Source: Candidatus Pantoea gossypiicola (lineage in GTDB: Bacteria; Pseudomonadota; Gammaproteobacteria; Enterobacterales; Enterobacteriaceae). Taken from it: a stretch of 64,000 nucleotides of DNA. The stretch covers positions 66,533-130,532 of the forward strand of contig NZ_VWVM01000012.1 of NCBI RefSeq assembly GCF_008632075.1. The letters run 5' to 3'. Shown here in pieces: positions 20,057 through 30,253 of this stretch (positions are counted from its first letter, which is position 1; every line of letters begins with the position of its first letter). The translations under genes were made by a program, and so were the position numbers. Under the pieces are notes generated by a model. The model saw only the letters and a program-made list of their open reading frames with translations, was not told the DNA's origin and did not search any database.

Positions 20057-21349
20057 CTAACCTGAACGTTTGCGGTTGTTGTTGCGTGGAGCACCGCGAC
20101 GATTGGCGTTATTCCCTCCGCGACGCTGACCATTGCCGGTACGGCTGCGTTGCAGACGCTTTGGCGGCGGTAAATCGGTCAACAACGCCTCGCTGCTGTA
20201 CTTGCTGACCGGAATGCTGTGGCCAATGTACTCTTCAATTGAAGGCAGGTTCAGCGCGTACTCTTCACAGGCCAGACTGATAGAGTGTCCGCTGGCACCG
20301 GCACGACCGGTACGGCCAATGCGGTGAACGTAATCTTCACAGTCATCTGGCAGATCGTAGTTAAAGACGTGCGTTACAGCCGGAATGTGCAGACCGCGAG
20401 CGGCCACATCGGTGGCGACCAGAATATCCACATCACCTTTAGTGAAGTCATCCAGAATGCGCAGGCGCTTCTTCTGAGCCACGTCGCCGGTCAGCAGACC
20501 AACACGGTGTCCATCGGCAGCCAGGTGGCCCCAGATATCTTCACAGCGGTGCTTGGTGTTGGCGAAGATAATGGCGCGATCGGGCCACTCTTCTTCCAGC
20601 AGGGTCTGCAGCAGGCGCATTTTCTCTTCGTTTGACGGATAGAAAAGCTCTTCCTGAATGCGATGACCGGTTTTTTGTTCCGGTTCCACTTCTACATATT
20701 CAGCACTGTTCATGTGCTCAAACGCCAGTTCACGGACGCGGTAAGAGAGCGTCGCCGAAAACAGCATGCTCAGACGCTGCGTAGCAGGCGGCATGCGACG
20801 GAACAGCCAGCGGATATCTTTAATAAAGCCGAGATCGAACATGCGATCGGCTTCGTCCAGTACCATGACCTGAATGGCACCGAGGTTGACATGATTCTGC
20901 TTCGCGTAATCGATCAGACGGCCGGTGGTTGCCACCAGAATATCAACGCCCTGCTCCAGCACTTTCAGCTGTTTGTCATAACCGTCTCCGCCATAGGCGA
21001 GACCCAGTTTCAGGCCGGTTGAGGCGGTAAGGGGTTCGGCATCCGCATGAATCTGCACAGCAAGTTCACGCGTCGGCGCAAGAATTAAAGCCCGTGGCTG
21101 GTTAACCTGACGACCTTCCGCCGCAGGATGAGAGAGAAGATGATGAAACGTTGACGTCAGAAACGCCATCGTTTTGCCGGTACCGGTTTGCGCCTGGCCT
21201 GCAACATCACGCCCTGAAAGCGTAAAAGGCAGAGCTAACGCCTGAATCGGCGTGCAGTATTGAAAGCCTTTACTATCAAGGGCTTCCACCACTTTTGGGT
21301 GCAGGGCGAAGTCGGAAAACTTCTGTTCAGTTAAGTGTGTTTTGCTCAT
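20057..21349 (-). CDS. rhlB: DEAD-box RNA helicase RhlB
   Basis: ATP-dependent RNA helicase of the RNA degradosome, recruited by RNase E. 430 residues. The Q motif is [14 protein letters not shown], motif I AQTGTGKT (~57), motif II DEAD (~166), motif III SAT, motif [12 protein letters not shown]. The C-terminal ~35 residues are a low-complexity Arg/Asn/Gly tail typical of RhlB. Divergent from trxA; upstream of gppA in one transcription unit. Confidence 0.96.
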   Translation of the reverse strand: MSKTHLTEQKFSDFALHPKVVEALDSKGFQYCTPIQALALPFTLSGRDVAGQAQTGTGKTMAFLTSTFHHLLSHPAAEGRQVNQPRALILAPTRELAVQIHADAEPLTASTGLKLGLAYGGDGYDKQLKVLEQGVDILVATTGRLIDYAKQNHVNLGAIQVMVLDEADRMFDLGFIKDIRWLFRRMPPATQRLSMLFSATLSYRVRELAFEHMNSAEYVEVEPEQKTGHRIQEELFYPSNEEKMRLLQTLLEEEWPDRAIIFANTKHRCEDIWGHLAADGHRVGLLTGDVAQKKRLRILDDFTKGDVDILVATDVAARGLHIPAVTHVFNYDLPDDCEDYVHRIGRTGRAGASGHSISLACEEYALNLPSIEEYIGHSIPVSKYSSEALLTDLPPPKRLQRSRTGNGQRRGGNNANRRGAPRNNNRKRSG

Positions 21350-21466
21350 AGTGTGGTAGAATATCAGCTTACTATCGCTTTACGAAAGCGTATCCGATGA
21401 AATAAAGTCAACCAACATTGGTATATATTACGCCAATTCGCCAGGCATAATCTTGTGGAGTAAAAC

Positions 21467-21799
21467 ATGAGCAGCGATAAAATCGTTCATCTGACTGATG
21501 ACAGTTTCGACACCGACGTGCTGAAAGCCGACGGCGTTACACTGGTAGATTTCTGGGCTGAATGGTGTGGTCCTTGCAAAATGATCGCGCCCATCCTTGA
21601 TGAAGTTGCAGAAGAGTATGATGGCAAGCTAACCATCGCTAAGCTGAATATTGATGATAACCCAGGCACGGCACCGAAATACGGCATTCGTGGTATCCCG
21701 ACGCTGCTGCTGTTTAAAAATGGCGAAGTCGCCGCGACCAAAGTGGGCGCGCTGTCTAAAGGCCAATTGAAAGAGTTCCTGAACGCCAACCTGGCGTAA
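21467..21799 (+). CDS. trxA: Thioredoxin 1
   Basis: Cytoplasmic disulfide reductase, reduced by TrxB, that serves ribonucleotide reductase and many other targets. 110 residues, one longer than E. coli because of an extra Ser after Met (MSSDKI). The active site WCGPCK is at residues 33-38, and the cis-Pro loop [11 protein letters not shown] is intact. GTGGAGTAAAAC precedes the ATG. Located between divergent rhlB and downstream rho, as in E. coli. Confidence 0.98.
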   Translation: MSSDKIVHLTDDSFDTDVLKADGVTLVDFWAEWCGPCKMIAPILDEVAEEYDGKLTIAKLNIDDNPGTAPKYGIRGIPTLLLFKNGEVAATKVGALSKGQLKEFLNANLA

Positions 21800-22151
21800 T
21801 TCAGGGCTGAACGTCTGGCAGTGGTGAATTTATCTCCTGCTGCTGGACGTTCGCTTTCGGGCGTGCTAAGTTACTCATACTGCATTACGAACTTACCTTG
21901 TAGTTTGCATCTAAAAGTTTTCCCTTGGTGAACCCTGTCGCCCTGTACCTTATAAAGATAGAACGGTTCAGCAATCTTACGGTTAGCTCCAACTCTGGCA
22001 TCACATTCGGACATCTGCCTGCATACCGATCGCCATTTCATACGATGATCGTCGGGAAGAGCCGAAAAGAGCCATTAACGGCATGGATTAATTGCCATAC
22101 CACTCACGACAAACATTCCGAGTATTACCCCGAGTTTAAGAACCCATCACT
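21800..22151 (+). other. trxA-rho intergenic region (rho leader)
   Basis: 352 bp with no gene I can support. In E. coli the matching stretch is a long rho 5' UTR in which Rho attenuates its own transcription, and the same is likely here. A 76-codon frame (GTG 21925 to 22155) overlaps the rho start as ATGA, but its composition is not coding-like and it does not resemble the E. coli leader peptide RhoL. Confidence 0.45.
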
Positions 22152-23411
22152 ATGAATCTTACCGAATTAAAGAATACGCCGGTTGCTGAGCTGATTACTC
22201 TCGGCGAAAATATGGGGCTGGAAAATCAGGCTCGCATGCGTAAGCAGGACATTATCTTTTCAATCCTGAAGCAGCACGCGAAAAGCGGCGAAGACATCTT
22301 TGGTGATGGCGTGCTGGAGATTCTTCAGGATGGATTTGGATTCCTCCGTTCCGGAGACAGCTCCTACCTCGCCGGCCCTGATGATATCTACGTTTCCCCC
22401 AGCCAAATCCGCCGCTTTAACCTCCGCACTGGTGACACTATCTCTGGCAAAATCCGTCCACCAAAAGAAGGTGAACGTTATTTTGCGCTGCTGAAAGTTA
22501 ACGAAGTTAACTACGACAAGCCGGAAAACGCGCGTAATAAGATTCTGTTCGAAAACCTCACGCCGCTGCACGCAAATAAACGTCTGCGTATGGAGCGGGG
22601 TAATGGCTCAACGGAAGATTTAACCGCTCGCGTACTCGATCTGGCATCGCCGATCGGTCGTGGTCAGCGTGGTCTGATCGTGGCACCGCCGAAAGCCGGT
22701 AAAACCATGCTGCTGCAAAACATTGCGCAAAGCCTGGCGTACAACTACCCGGATTGCGTGCTAATGGTGCTGCTGATTGACGAGCGCCCGGAAGAAGTGA
22801 CCGAGATGCAGCGTCTGGTTAAAGGTGAAGTTATTGCCTCAACCTTCGATGAGCCCGCATCGCGCCACGTTCAGGTTGCGGAAATGGTGATCGAGAAAGC
22901 CAAGCGCCTGGTTGAGCATAAAAAAGATGTCATCATCCTGCTCGACTCCATCACACGTCTGGCACGTGCCTACAACACCGTGGTACCTGCTTCAGGTAAG
23001 GTCCTGACGGGTGGTGTGGATGCCAACGCCCTGCATCGTCCAAAGCGTTTCTTTGGTGCTGCACGTAACGTGGAAGAGGGCGGAAGCCTGACCATCATCG
23101 CGACCGCGCTGGTTGATACCGGTTCGAAGATGGATGAAGTCATTTACGAAGAGTTTAAAGGTACCGGTAACATGGAACTGCATCTCGCCCGTAAAATTGC
23201 TGAAAAACGCGTCTTCCCGGCGATTGATTACAACCGTTCTGGTACGCGTAAAGAAGAGCTGCTCACCTCTCAGGAAGAGCTGCAGAAGATGTGGATCCTG
23301 CGTAAAATTATTCACCCAATGGGCGAAATCGACGCAATGGAATTCCTCATCAATAAGCTGGCGATGACCAAAACCAATGATGAATTCTTCGATATGATGA
23401 AGCGTTCTTAA
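22152..23411 (+). CDS. rho: Transcription termination factor Rho
   Basis: Hexameric RNA-dependent ATPase that ends transcription of untranslated RNA. 419 residues, the standard length. The N-terminal helical bundle ([20 protein letters not shown]) is followed by the cold-shock-like RNA-binding domain ([17 protein letters not shown]) and a RecA-like ATPase with P-loop [11 protein letters not shown] (~180), Walker [17 protein letters not shown] (~257), the Q loop and the Arg finger region. A terminator follows at 23423-23452. Confidence 0.98.
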   Translation: MNLTELKNTPVAELITLGENMGLENQARMRKQDIIFSILKQHAKSGEDIFGDGVLEILQDGFGFLRSGDSSYLAGPDDIYVSPSQIRRFNLRTGDTISGKIRPPKEGERYFALLKVNEVNYDKPENARNKILFENLTPLHANKRLRMERGNGSTEDLTARVLDLASPIGRGQRGLIVAPPKAGKTMLLQNIAQSLAYNYPDCVLMVLLIDERPEEVTEMQRLVKGEVIASTFDEPASRHVQVAEMVIEKAKRLVEHKKDVIILLDSITRLARAYNTVVPASGKVLTGGVDANALHRPKRFFGAARNVEEGGSLTIIATALVDTGSKMDEVIYEEFKGTGNMELHLARKIAEKRVFPAIDYNRSGTRKEELLTSQEELQKMWILRKIIHPMGEIDAMEFLINKLAMTKTNDEFFDMMKRS

Positions 23412-23422
23412 TCCGATACTGC

Positions 23423-23452
23423 CAGGCCGGACCACAGATTCGGCTTTTTTAG
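23423..23452 (+). terminator. rho terminator
   Basis: GCCG-gaccacagatt-CGGC stem-loop immediately followed by TTTTTT, 12 bp after the rho stop codon. Confidence 0.7.
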
Positions 23453-23477
23453 TTCAAATGCGCAGAAAATCGACCTT

Positions 23478-23503
23478 ACGCCACGTCCCGACGTGGCGTT
23501 TTT
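23478..23503 (+). terminator. Second strong hairpin downstream of rho
   Basis: ACGCCACGTC-cc-GACGTGGCGT is a perfect 10-bp stem followed by a five-T run, about 65 bp past the rho stop. It insulates rho from the wec operon. Confidence 0.75.
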
Positions 23504-23676
23504 CATTTGTGAGCTATAGGATTGAACACTGGCAGGAGCATTTATAATGACTGTGGTAGTGATGGCGAATTTATGACCGTTCGTCTGTCTCTTTATGCAG
23601 AATTCGGAATCCGACACAGCACCAGGCGCGCTTTTTCGCGTATTGTGGTGCGGGATGTTAGCTGAGAGCGTTTAAC

Positions 23677-24771
23677 GTGAATTTACTCACTATGAGTACT
23701 GAGCTTGGTTTAATTTTTCTCTTTTCCCTGGCTTTCCTCTTTTTTGCTCGAAAAGCAGCTAAAAAAATTGGTTTGGTTGATAAGCCTAACTCACGTAAAC
23801 GCCATCATGGCGCGATTCCGTTGGTGGGCGGCATCTCCGTGTTTGCAGGTATCTGCTTTACGTTTGCCATTACTAACTACTATCTGCCACATGCGCTGCT
23901 CTATCTCGGCTGCGCCGGTGTGCTGGTGCTGGTCGGGGCGCTCGACGATCGCTTTGATATCAGCGTTAAAATCCGCGCGGTGGTGCAGGCGCTGGTAGCT
24001 GTTGTCATGATGGTGGGGGCAAAACTCTATCTGCTGAGTCTGGGCTTTATCGTCGGTCCGTTCGAGCTGATCGTGGGGCCCTTTGGCTATGTGCTGACGC
24101 TGTTCGCCGTCTGGGCCGCGATTAACGCCTTTAATATGGTGGATGGCATTGACGGTCTGCTGGGCGGCCTCTCCTCAGTGACCTTTGCCGCCATGGGCAT
24201 CATCCTCTATTTCGACGGCCAGACCAGCCTGGCGATGTGGTGCTTTGCGATGATTGCCGCCACGCTGCCCTATATTCTGCTTAACCTCGGCTTCCTCGGG
24301 CGTCGGTTTAAAGTCTTTATGGGTGACGCCGGCAGCACCATGATCGGCTTCACCATCATCTGGATTCTGCTGGAAACGACGCAGGGTCTGAGCCATCCCA
24401 TCACGCCAGTGACCGCCCTCTGGCTCATCGCCATTCCCCTGATGGATATGGTGGCGATTATGTATCGTCGCCTGCGCAAAGGCATGAGCCCGTTCTCGGC
24501 TGATCGTCAGCACATCCACCATCTGATTATGCGTGCCGGTTTTACCTCGCGTCAGGCCTTTGTCCTGATTACCGTTGCGGCGGCCATCCTCGCCGGTATC
24601 GGTGTTCTGGGTGAATATCTGGCATTTATCCCGGAGTGGGTGATGCTGCTGCTGTTCCTGGGCGCGTTTATGGTTTATGGCTACTGCCTGAAACATGCGT
24701 GGCGTGTGGCGCGACGCTTACGGCGTATCAAGCGTCGTCTGAGCCATCATCGAGAAGCAAAAAATAAATGA
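23677..24771 (+). CDS. wecA: Undecaprenyl-phosphate GlcNAc-1-phosphate transferase WecA
   Basis: Starts lipid-linked ECA (and often O-antigen) synthesis by moving GlcNAc-1-P from UDP-GlcNAc to undecaprenyl phosphate. A polytopic inner-membrane enzyme (about 11 TM helices, 364 residues) of the PNPT family. The Mg/catalytic motifs GALDDRFD (~92), NAFNMVDGIDG (~150), VFMGDAGST and the basic loop QHIHHLIMRAG are intact. The GTG at 23677 matches the N-terminus MNLLTxST of E. coli WecA, which also begins with GTG. First gene of the ECA operon; it overlaps wzzE by four bases. Confidence 0.96.
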   Translation: MNLLTMSTELGLIFLFSLAFLFFARKAAKKIGLVDKPNSRKRHHGAIPLVGGISVFAGICFTFAITNYYLPHALLYLGCAGVLVLVGALDDRFDISVKIRAVVQALVAVVMMVGAKLYLLSLGFIVGPFELIVGPFGYVLTLFAVWAAINAFNMVDGIDGLLGGLSSVTFAAMGIILYFDGQTSLAMWCFAMIAATLPYILLNLGFLGRRFKVFMGDAGSTMIGFTIIWILLETTQGLSHPITPVTALWLIAIPLMDMVAIMYRRLRKGMSPFSADRQHIHHLIMRAGFTSRQAFVLITVAAAILAGIGVLGEYLAFIPEWVMLLLFLGAFMVYGYCLKHAWRVARRLRRIKRRLSHHREAKNK

Positions 24772-25850
24772 ACCCGATGCTGAAAAAGGATACCTCTGCC
24801 ATGCCTGCTGACGTTGTGGATAACGAACTGGATATTCGCGGCCTGAGCTGCCGTTTATGGCGTGGTAAACGCTGGATTGTCGGGCTGGCACTGCTGTTTG
24901 CCCTGATCGCCTGGCTGGCTACGCTACTGCTAAAACAGGTCTGGAGCACCACAGCGATTACCGATCGCCCGACGGTGAACATGCTGGGCTCTTACTATGC
25001 ACAGCAGCAGTTCCTGACCAATCTGGATGTCCGCAACAATGCCCTGACGCTGGCTGCCCCGTCACCGACGGTGATGGATCAGGTTTATCAGGAGTTCACC
25101 ATGCAGCTTGCCTCCTGGGATACGCGTCGGGAGTTCTGGCAGCAAACGGATTACTACAAGAACCGTAAAACCGGCAATGCGCATAACGATGCCGCGCTGC
25201 TCGACGATTTGATCGCCAACATCCTGTTCACGCCCGCTGACGCGGCACATAATCTGCCCGATAACGTCAAACTTAAAGCGGAAACCGCGGGCGACGCCAA
25301 CAATCTGCTGCGTCAGTACATCGCCTACGCCAGTGAACGCGCCGCGCGTCATCTGAATGATGAGTTAAAAGGGGCCTGGCGGGCGCGTACCGATCAGTTG
25401 CAGGCGCAGGTGAAACGTCAGGAAGATGTGGCAAACGCAGTCTTCCAGCGCCAGCAGCATCGGCTGGAGCAGGCGCTGAAAGTCGCCAGCCAGCAGGGAA
25501 TCAACGAGAAACAGACGCGCGAAGCGGGTGAGAATCTGGCAGACAGCGATCTGTTCCTGCTGGGTCAGCCCGTTTTACAGGGACAGCTCGATACCCTGCG
25601 TGCCACCGGTCCGGGGTTTGATATCAGCTATGATCAGAACAGAGCAATGCTGACCACGCTGCAGACCGGGCCAAAACTGAACAGCCAGTTCCAGACCTAC
25701 CGTTATCTGCGCACGCCGGAAGAGCCGGTATCACGTGACAGTCCGCGACGTCTGTTCATGATGATTATGTGGGGTGCCGTTGGGGCATTAACCGGCGCGG
25801 GTGTGGCGCTGGCACGTCGTCCGCGTCTGATGTCAGACACGCATGATTGA
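24768..25850 (+). CDS. wzzE: ECA chain-length regulator WzzE
   Basis: Polysaccharide co-polymerase that sets ECA chain length together with WzyE. 360 residues, with two TM helices bracketing a periplasmic helical domain: about residues 34-56 ([18 protein letters not shown]) and 325-345 ([18 protein letters not shown]). The Wzz-typical TPRRP-like region reads [14 protein letters not shown] just before TM2. The start codon overlaps the wecA stop (ATGA), implying translational coupling. Confidence 0.94.
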   Translation: MNPMLKKDTSAMPADVVDNELDIRGLSCRLWRGKRWIVGLALLFALIAWLATLLLKQVWSTTAITDRPTVNMLGSYYAQQQFLTNLDVRNNALTLAAPSPTVMDQVYQEFTMQLASWDTRREFWQQTDYYKNRKTGNAHNDAALLDDLIANILFTPADAAHNLPDNVKLKAETAGDANNLLRQYIAYASERAARHLNDELKGAWRARTDQLQAQVKRQEDVANAVFQRQQHRLEQALKVASQQGINEKQTREAGENLADSDLFLLGQPVLQGQLDTLRATGPGFDISYDQNRAMLTTLQTGPKLNSQFQTYRYLRTPEEPVSRDSPRRLFMMIMWGAVGALTGAGVALARRPRLMSDTHD

Positions 25851-25860
25851 GAGAAACAGT

Positions 25861-26991
25861 GTGAAAGTTCTGACCGTATTTGGTACTCGCCCCGAAGCGA
25901 TAAAAATGGCCCCGCTGGTTCAGGCGCTGGCGCAGGATCCCGCGTTTGAATCACGGCTGTGCGTCACCGCACAGCACCGCGAAATGCTCGATCAGGTGCT
26001 GCGTCTGTTCAGGCTGCAGCCGGACTACGATCTCAACATCATGCGGCCTGAGCAGGGGCTGACGGAGATCACCTGCCGCATCTTAGAGGGCATGAAAACC
26101 GTTCTGCTCGACTTCCGGCCCGACATCGTGCTGGTGCACGGCGACACGACGACCACGCTGGCGGCGAGTCTGGCCGCCTTTTATCATCAGATTCCGGTTG
26201 GCCATGTGGAAGCCGGGCTGCGCACTGGCGATCTCGCTTCGCCGTGGCCGGAAGAGGGCAACCGTAAGCTGACCGGCCATCTCGCCCGCCTGCATTTCAC
26301 CCCAACCTCGCGCTCACGACAGAATCTGCTGAAGGAAAATCTCCCCGACTCACGCATTATCGTGACCGGTAATACGGTTATTGATGCGCTGCTATGGGTG
26401 CGCGATCGGGTGCTGGACGACAGCAATCTGAACGCACAGCTGGCGGCGCGCTATCCGTTTCTTCACCCGGATAAGAAACTGGTGCTGGTCACCGGCCACC
26501 GACGTGAGAGCTTTGGTGGCGGTTTTGAACGTATCTGCAGCGCGCTGGCGCAGATTGCCCGCCAGCATCCCGAGGCGCAGATTGTCTATCCGGTCCATCT
26601 CAATCCCAATGTCAGCGAGCCGGTTAACCGGATACTCAGCGGCATTGAGAATATCATTCTGATTGAACCGCAGGAGTACCTGCCTTTTGTCTGGCTGATG
26701 AACCGTGCCTGGCTGATCCTTACCGATTCCGGCGGCATTCAGGAGGAAGCGCCTTCACTGGGCAAGCCGGTGCTGGTGATGCGCGACACCACCGAGCGCC
26801 CTGAAGCCGTTGATGCCGGAACCGTCAGACTGGTGGGAACCGATATCGCCAGAATCGTCGCCAGCGTCAGCGAATTGCTGAGTGACGACGATGCCTGGCA
26901 GGCGATGAGCCATGCCCATAATCCGTATGGTGACGGCAAAGCCTGTGGTCGTATTTTACAAGCCTTAAAAGATAACCGAGCCGAATTATGA
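25861..26991 (+). CDS. wecB: UDP-N-acetylglucosamine 2-epimerase WecB
   Basis: Converts UDP-GlcNAc to UDP-ManNAc, the first step towards the ManNAcA residue of ECA. 376 residues, identical in length to E. coli WecB, when started at GTG 25861 ([19 protein letters not shown]). An upstream in-frame ATG (25843) overlapping wzzE would add six residues. Conserved stretches include [29 protein letters not shown] and [18 protein letters not shown]. Overlaps wecC by four bases. Confidence 0.96.
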   Translation: MKVLTVFGTRPEAIKMAPLVQALAQDPAFESRLCVTAQHREMLDQVLRLFRLQPDYDLNIMRPEQGLTEITCRILEGMKTVLLDFRPDIVLVHGDTTTTLAASLAAFYHQIPVGHVEAGLRTGDLASPWPEEGNRKLTGHLARLHFTPTSRSRQNLLKENLPDSRIIVTGNTVIDALLWVRDRVLDDSNLNAQLAARYPFLHPDKKLVLVTGHRRESFGGGFERICSALAQIARQHPEAQIVYPVHLNPNVSEPVNRILSGIENIILIEPQEYLPFVWLMNRAWLILTDSGGIQEEAPSLGKPVLVMRDTTERPEAVDAGTVRLVGTDIARIVASVSELLSDDDAWQAMSHAHNPYGDGKACGRILQALKDNRAEL

Positions 26992-28247
26992 GTTTTGAAA
27001 CCATCTCCGTGATTGGACTGGGATACATTGGGCTGCCGACGGCAGCCGTTTTTGCCTCAAAGGGAAAAAAAGTGGTGGGCGTGGATATCAACGCGCGCGC
27101 TGTAGAAACCATCAATCGTGGCGCGATCCACATTGTGGAACCCGATTTAGATCATGTGGTGCATGCGGCTGTTGCGCGTGGCGACCTGCGCGCCACCACG
27201 CAGCCTGAAGCCGCTGACGCTTTTCTGATCGCCGTACCGACGCCATTCAAAGATGATCATCAGCCCGACCTGCGCTTTGTGAAAGCTGCGGCGGAGTCGA
27301 TTGCGCCGGTTCTGAAAAAGGGCGATCTGGTCATTCTGGAGTCGACCTCACCGGTAGGCAGCACCGAACAGATGGCCGACTGGCTGGCTGCGGCACGTCC
27401 CGACCTGCGCTTTCCGCAGCACGGTGAGACGCCCGATATTTTTGTCGCCTACTGCCCGGAGCGCGTACTGCCGGGTCAGGTGATGGTTGAGCTGATTAAC
27501 AACGACCGGGTGATTGGCGGCATGACCCCCGCCTGTTCTGCCCGCGCCAGTGAGCTTTATCGGCTATTTTTAAAAGGTGAATGCGTTGAAACTAACGCCC
27601 GTACCGCCGAAATGTGCAAGCTGACCGAAAACAGCTTCCGTGACGTGAATATCGCTTTTGCCAATGAGCTGTCGCTGATTTGCGCCGACCAGGGAATTAA
27701 CGTCTGGGAGCTGATTGCGCTGGCGAATCGCCATCCGCGTGTCAACATTCTGCAGCCGGGTCCGGGCGTCGGCGGTCACTGTATCGCCGTCGATCCCTGG
27801 TTTATCGTGGCGCAGAATCCCGAATTAGCCCGCCTGATCCGCACCGCGCGCGAGGTGAACGACGCCAAGCCGGAGTGGGTGCTGGACCAGGTGAAAACCG
27901 CGCTGGCGGACTGCCTGACGCAGACCGGCAAGCGCGCCAGTGATATCACCATTGCCTGCTTTGGCCTGGCCTTTAAACCCAATATCGACGACCTGCGCGA
28001 AAGCCCGGCGATGGGCGTGGCACAGAAGATTGCCGAATGGCACAGCGGCACCACCTGGATAGTTGAACCGCACATTGAGCAGCTTGCTGGTTCTCTGGCT
28101 GACAAAGCAGAGCTGGTTTCCAGCGCGCAGGCGCTGGACCAGGCCGATATTCTGGTGATGCTGGTCGATCACCGCGCCTTTCGCGCCATTGATGCCGCCG
28201 ACGTTCAGCAGAACTGGATTGTCGACACCAAAGGTGTCTGGCGATGA
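26988..28247 (+). CDS. wecC: UDP-N-acetyl-D-mannosamine dehydrogenase WecC
   Basis: NAD-dependent four-electron oxidation of UDP-ManNAc to UDP-ManNAcA. 419 residues, UDP-glucose/GDP-mannose dehydrogenase family. N-terminal Rossmann motif [12 protein letters not shown]; catalytic Cys in [15 protein letters not shown] (~260); C-terminal UDP-binding domain with [17 protein letters not shown]. The stop codon overlaps the ATG of the truncated rffG (ATGA at 28244-28247), so the coupling signal survives although rffG itself has been lost. Confidence 0.96.
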   Translation: MSFETISVIGLGYIGLPTAAVFASKGKKVVGVDINARAVETINRGAIHIVEPDLDHVVHAAVARGDLRATTQPEAADAFLIAVPTPFKDDHQPDLRFVKAAAESIAPVLKKGDLVILESTSPVGSTEQMADWLAAARPDLRFPQHGETPDIFVAYCPERVLPGQVMVELINNDRVIGGMTPACSARASELYRLFLKGECVETNARTAEMCKLTENSFRDVNIAFANELSLICADQGINVWELIALANRHPRVNILQPGPGVGGHCIAVDPWFIVAQNPELARLIRTAREVNDAKPEWVLDQVKTALADCLTQTGKRASDITIACFGLAFKPNIDDLRESPAMGVAQKIAEWHSGTTWIVEPHIEQLAGSLADKAELVSSAQALDQADILVMLVDHRAFRAIDAADVQQNWIVDTKGVWR

Positions 28248-28451
28248 AGCGTTTTCTGATCACGGGCGGTGCCGGGTTTATCGGCTCAGCTCTGGTGCGC
28301 TTTATCCTTTAAACGGCTTATCTGTGTGGCCGCCTGGCGTAACGGCTGGCTGAGTGATGACCAGCTGCGGGCTGCCGGTGGAGCGCTGACAAAAACCGGC
28401 TACGGCCAATACCTGCTGGATTTATTACATGCCCGTCCACGTCAGTATTAA
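28244..28451 (+). pseudogene. rffG-rffH deletion scar (5' end of rffG next to 3' end of rffH)
   Basis: The first 22 codons from 28244 read [20 protein letters not shown] plus two residues, the Rossmann N-terminus of dTDP-glucose 4,6-dehydratase RffG, then stop at TAA 28310-28312. From about 28310 to 28451, in another frame, the sequence encodes the RffH (glucose-1-P thymidylyltransferase) C-terminus, ending AWRNGWL..TKTGYGQYLLDLL.ARPRQY. In E. coli two complete genes (about 355 and 293 codons) stand here, so roughly 1.7 kb has been lost. Neither product can be functional. The ECA precursor dTDP-4-keto-6-deoxyglucose must then come from rmlA/rmlB homologues elsewhere, or Fuc4NAc is not made. 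The 3' end overlaps the wecD start. Confidence 0.9.
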
Positions 28452-29136
28452 TCCCCTTAGCTGGGAAAGTGCATTCTTCGGTGTTGAGACCGTGCGGCTG
28501 GAGCCGGAGGGTGACATTCCGCTGGAGCAAGCGCTGCGTCATCCCTGTGCGCTGATGCAGATGAAAGTGGCTGCCAGCGAGACGGCGCTGATTGATACGC
28601 TACAGCAGCATCAGTTCCAGCTGGCAGAAGGCGAAGCGGACCTGGCACTGGCGGTTAACGAGACGGAACGGCAGGCGGGGATTCGTATTGCGCGCGAAGC
28701 TCAGATTCCGCTACTGCGCGATGCGGCCTCTCAGCTCTTCAGCCAGAGTCGTTTTCGCGCGCCCTGGTATGCACCGGACGCCAGTGGCCGTTTTTATGCA
28801 CAATGGATTGAGAACGCGGTGCGCGGAACGTTTGATGATCAATGCCTGGTGGCCAGTGACGACACAGGTCAGCTACAGGGATTTGTTTCGCTGCGCGCGG
28901 TGGATGGCGATGCCCGCATTGGCCTGCTGGGCGTAATGCCTGACGCGCAGGGTCAGGGGCTGGGTCAGCGACTGCTGCTGGCGGCGGCTGACTGGGCGCG
29001 GGTCAGGCAGCTCGCGCAGCTTCGGGTGGCGACTCAGCTCAGTAATCTCACGGCGATGCGCCTCTATTTACGCAGCGGTGCCCGACTCGACAGCACCGCC
29101 TACTGGTTTTACAGGAAAGGTCATGATTCCATTTAA
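28429..29136 (+). CDS. wecD: dTDP-fucosamine acetyltransferase WecD (RffC)
   Basis: Uses acetyl-CoA to N-acetylate dTDP-Fuc4N, giving dTDP-Fuc4NAc for ECA. 235 residues. The N-terminal part starts MPVHVSINPLSWESAFFGV as in E. coli RffC; the central SRFRAPWYAPDASGRFYAQW block is essentially invariant; the GNAT acetyl-CoA loop lies in GVMPDAQGQGLGQRLL. The start overlaps the end of the rffH remnant, the ancestral rffH-wecD overlap. Its substrate supply depends on the pathway step removed just upstream. Confidence 0.94.
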   Translation: MPVHVSINPLSWESAFFGVETVRLEPEGDIPLEQALRHPCALMQMKVAASETALIDTLQQHQFQLAEGEADLALAVNETERQAGIRIAREAQIPLLRDAASQLFSQSRFRAPWYAPDASGRFYAQWIENAVRGTFDDQCLVASDDTGQLQGFVSLRAVDGDARIGLLGVMPDAQGQGLGQRLLLAAADWARVRQLAQLRVATQLSNLTAMRLYLRSGARLDSTAYWFYRKGHDSI

Positions 29137-30253
29137 TGCGCCGCCCGTTGTGGGCACAGAAATTGAGTATATGCAGTCGGCGATGAACAGCGGCAAGCTG
29201 TGCGGCGATGGCGGCTTCACCCGTCGCTGTCAGCAGTGGATGGAACAGCGTTTTGGCAGCAAAAAAGTGCTGCTGACCCCCTCCTGCACCGCTTCGCTGG
29301 AGATGGCGGCGCTGTTAATCGATCTGCAGCCCGGCGATGAGGTGATCATGCCGAGCTATACCTTTGTCTCAACCGCCAACGCCTTTGTGCTGCGTGGTGC
29401 GCGCATCGTGTTTGTCGATGTGCGCCCGGACACCATGAATATTGATGAGACCCTCATCGAAGCCGCCATCACAGAAAAAACCCGCGCCATTGTGCCGGTG
29501 CACTACGCAGGCGTGGCCTGTGAAATGGACACCATCATGGCGCTGGCGGCTAAGCATAAGCTGTTTGTGATTGAAGATGCGGCGCAGGGCGTGATGTCTC
29601 GCTATAAAGGCCGTGCGCTGGGTACCATCGGTCATATTGGCTGCTTTAGTTTCCACGAAACCAAGAATTACACCGCCGGTGGCGAAGGTGGCGCGACGCT
29701 GATCAACGACGCGAGCCTGGTCGAGCGCGCCGAAATCGTGCGGGAAAAGGGCACGAACCGCAGCCAGTTCTTCCGCGGTCAGGTCGATAAATACACCTGG
29801 CGCGATATGGGGTCGAGCTTCCTGATGGCCGATCTGCAGGCGGCCTACCTCTGGGCACAGCTGGAAGCCGCTGAGCGCATTAACCAGCAGCGGTTACGCA
29901 TCTGGCAGCGTTACTATGAGGCGCTTCAGCCACTGGCCGCCCAGGGCCGCATCAGTCTGCCGGTGATCCCCGCCAGCTGCGAACACAATGCGCACATGTT
30001 CTACATCAAGCTGCGCGATCAGGATGACCGTCAGGCGCTGATTAACTGGATGAAAGAAGCCGAGATACTGACGGTGTTCCACTATATTCCGCTGCACAGT
30101 TCGCCCGCGGGTGAGCGTTTCTCGCAGTTTGTCGGGGAAGATCGCTTTACCACGGCGGAAAGCGAACGCCTGCTGCGCCTGCCGCTGTTTTATAACCTGT
30201 CGGATAATAATCAGAGCACGGTTATCAGCTCGCTGCTGAGCTTCTTTTCCTGA
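29123..30253 (+). CDS. wecE: dTDP-4-amino-4,6-dideoxygalactose transaminase WecE (RffA)
   Basis: PLP-dependent aminotransferase making dTDP-Fuc4N from dTDP-4-keto-6-deoxyglucose and glutamate. 376 residues from ATG 29123 (AGGAAAGG at 29113-29120), the same length as E. coli; it overlaps wecD by 14 bp. Landmarks: SCTASLEMAAL, VEDAAQG-type IEDAAQGV Asp for the PLP ring nitrogen, and the Schiff-base Lys in SFHETKNYTAGGEGG (~181). DegT/DnrJ/EryC1 family. Intact although the upstream dehydratase gene is lost. Confidence 0.96.
   Translation: MIPFNAPPVVGTEIEYMQSAMNSGKLCGDGGFTRRCQQWMEQRFGSKKVLLTPSCTASLEMAALLIDLQPGDEVIMPSYTFVSTANAFVLRGARIVFVDVRPDTMNIDETLIEAAITEKTRAIVPVHYAGVACEMDTIMALAAKHKLFVIEDAAQGVMSRYKGRALGTIGHIGCFSFHETKNYTAGGEGGATLINDASLVERAEIVREKGTNRSQFFRGQVDKYTWRDMGSSFLMADLQAAYLWAQLEAAERINQQRLRIWQRYYEALQPLAAQGRISLPVIPASCEHNAHMFYIKLRDQDDRQALINWMKEAEILTVFHYIPLHSSPAGERFSQFVGEDRFTTAESERLLRLPLFYNLSDNNQSTVISSLLSFFS

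Noticed and set aside
21925..22155. 76-codon ORF overlapping the rho start as ATGA, a possible leader peptide
   Set aside because: It starts with GTG without a ribosome site, does not resemble the known RhoL leader, and the ATGA overlap can arise by chance. Kept as rho leader region only.
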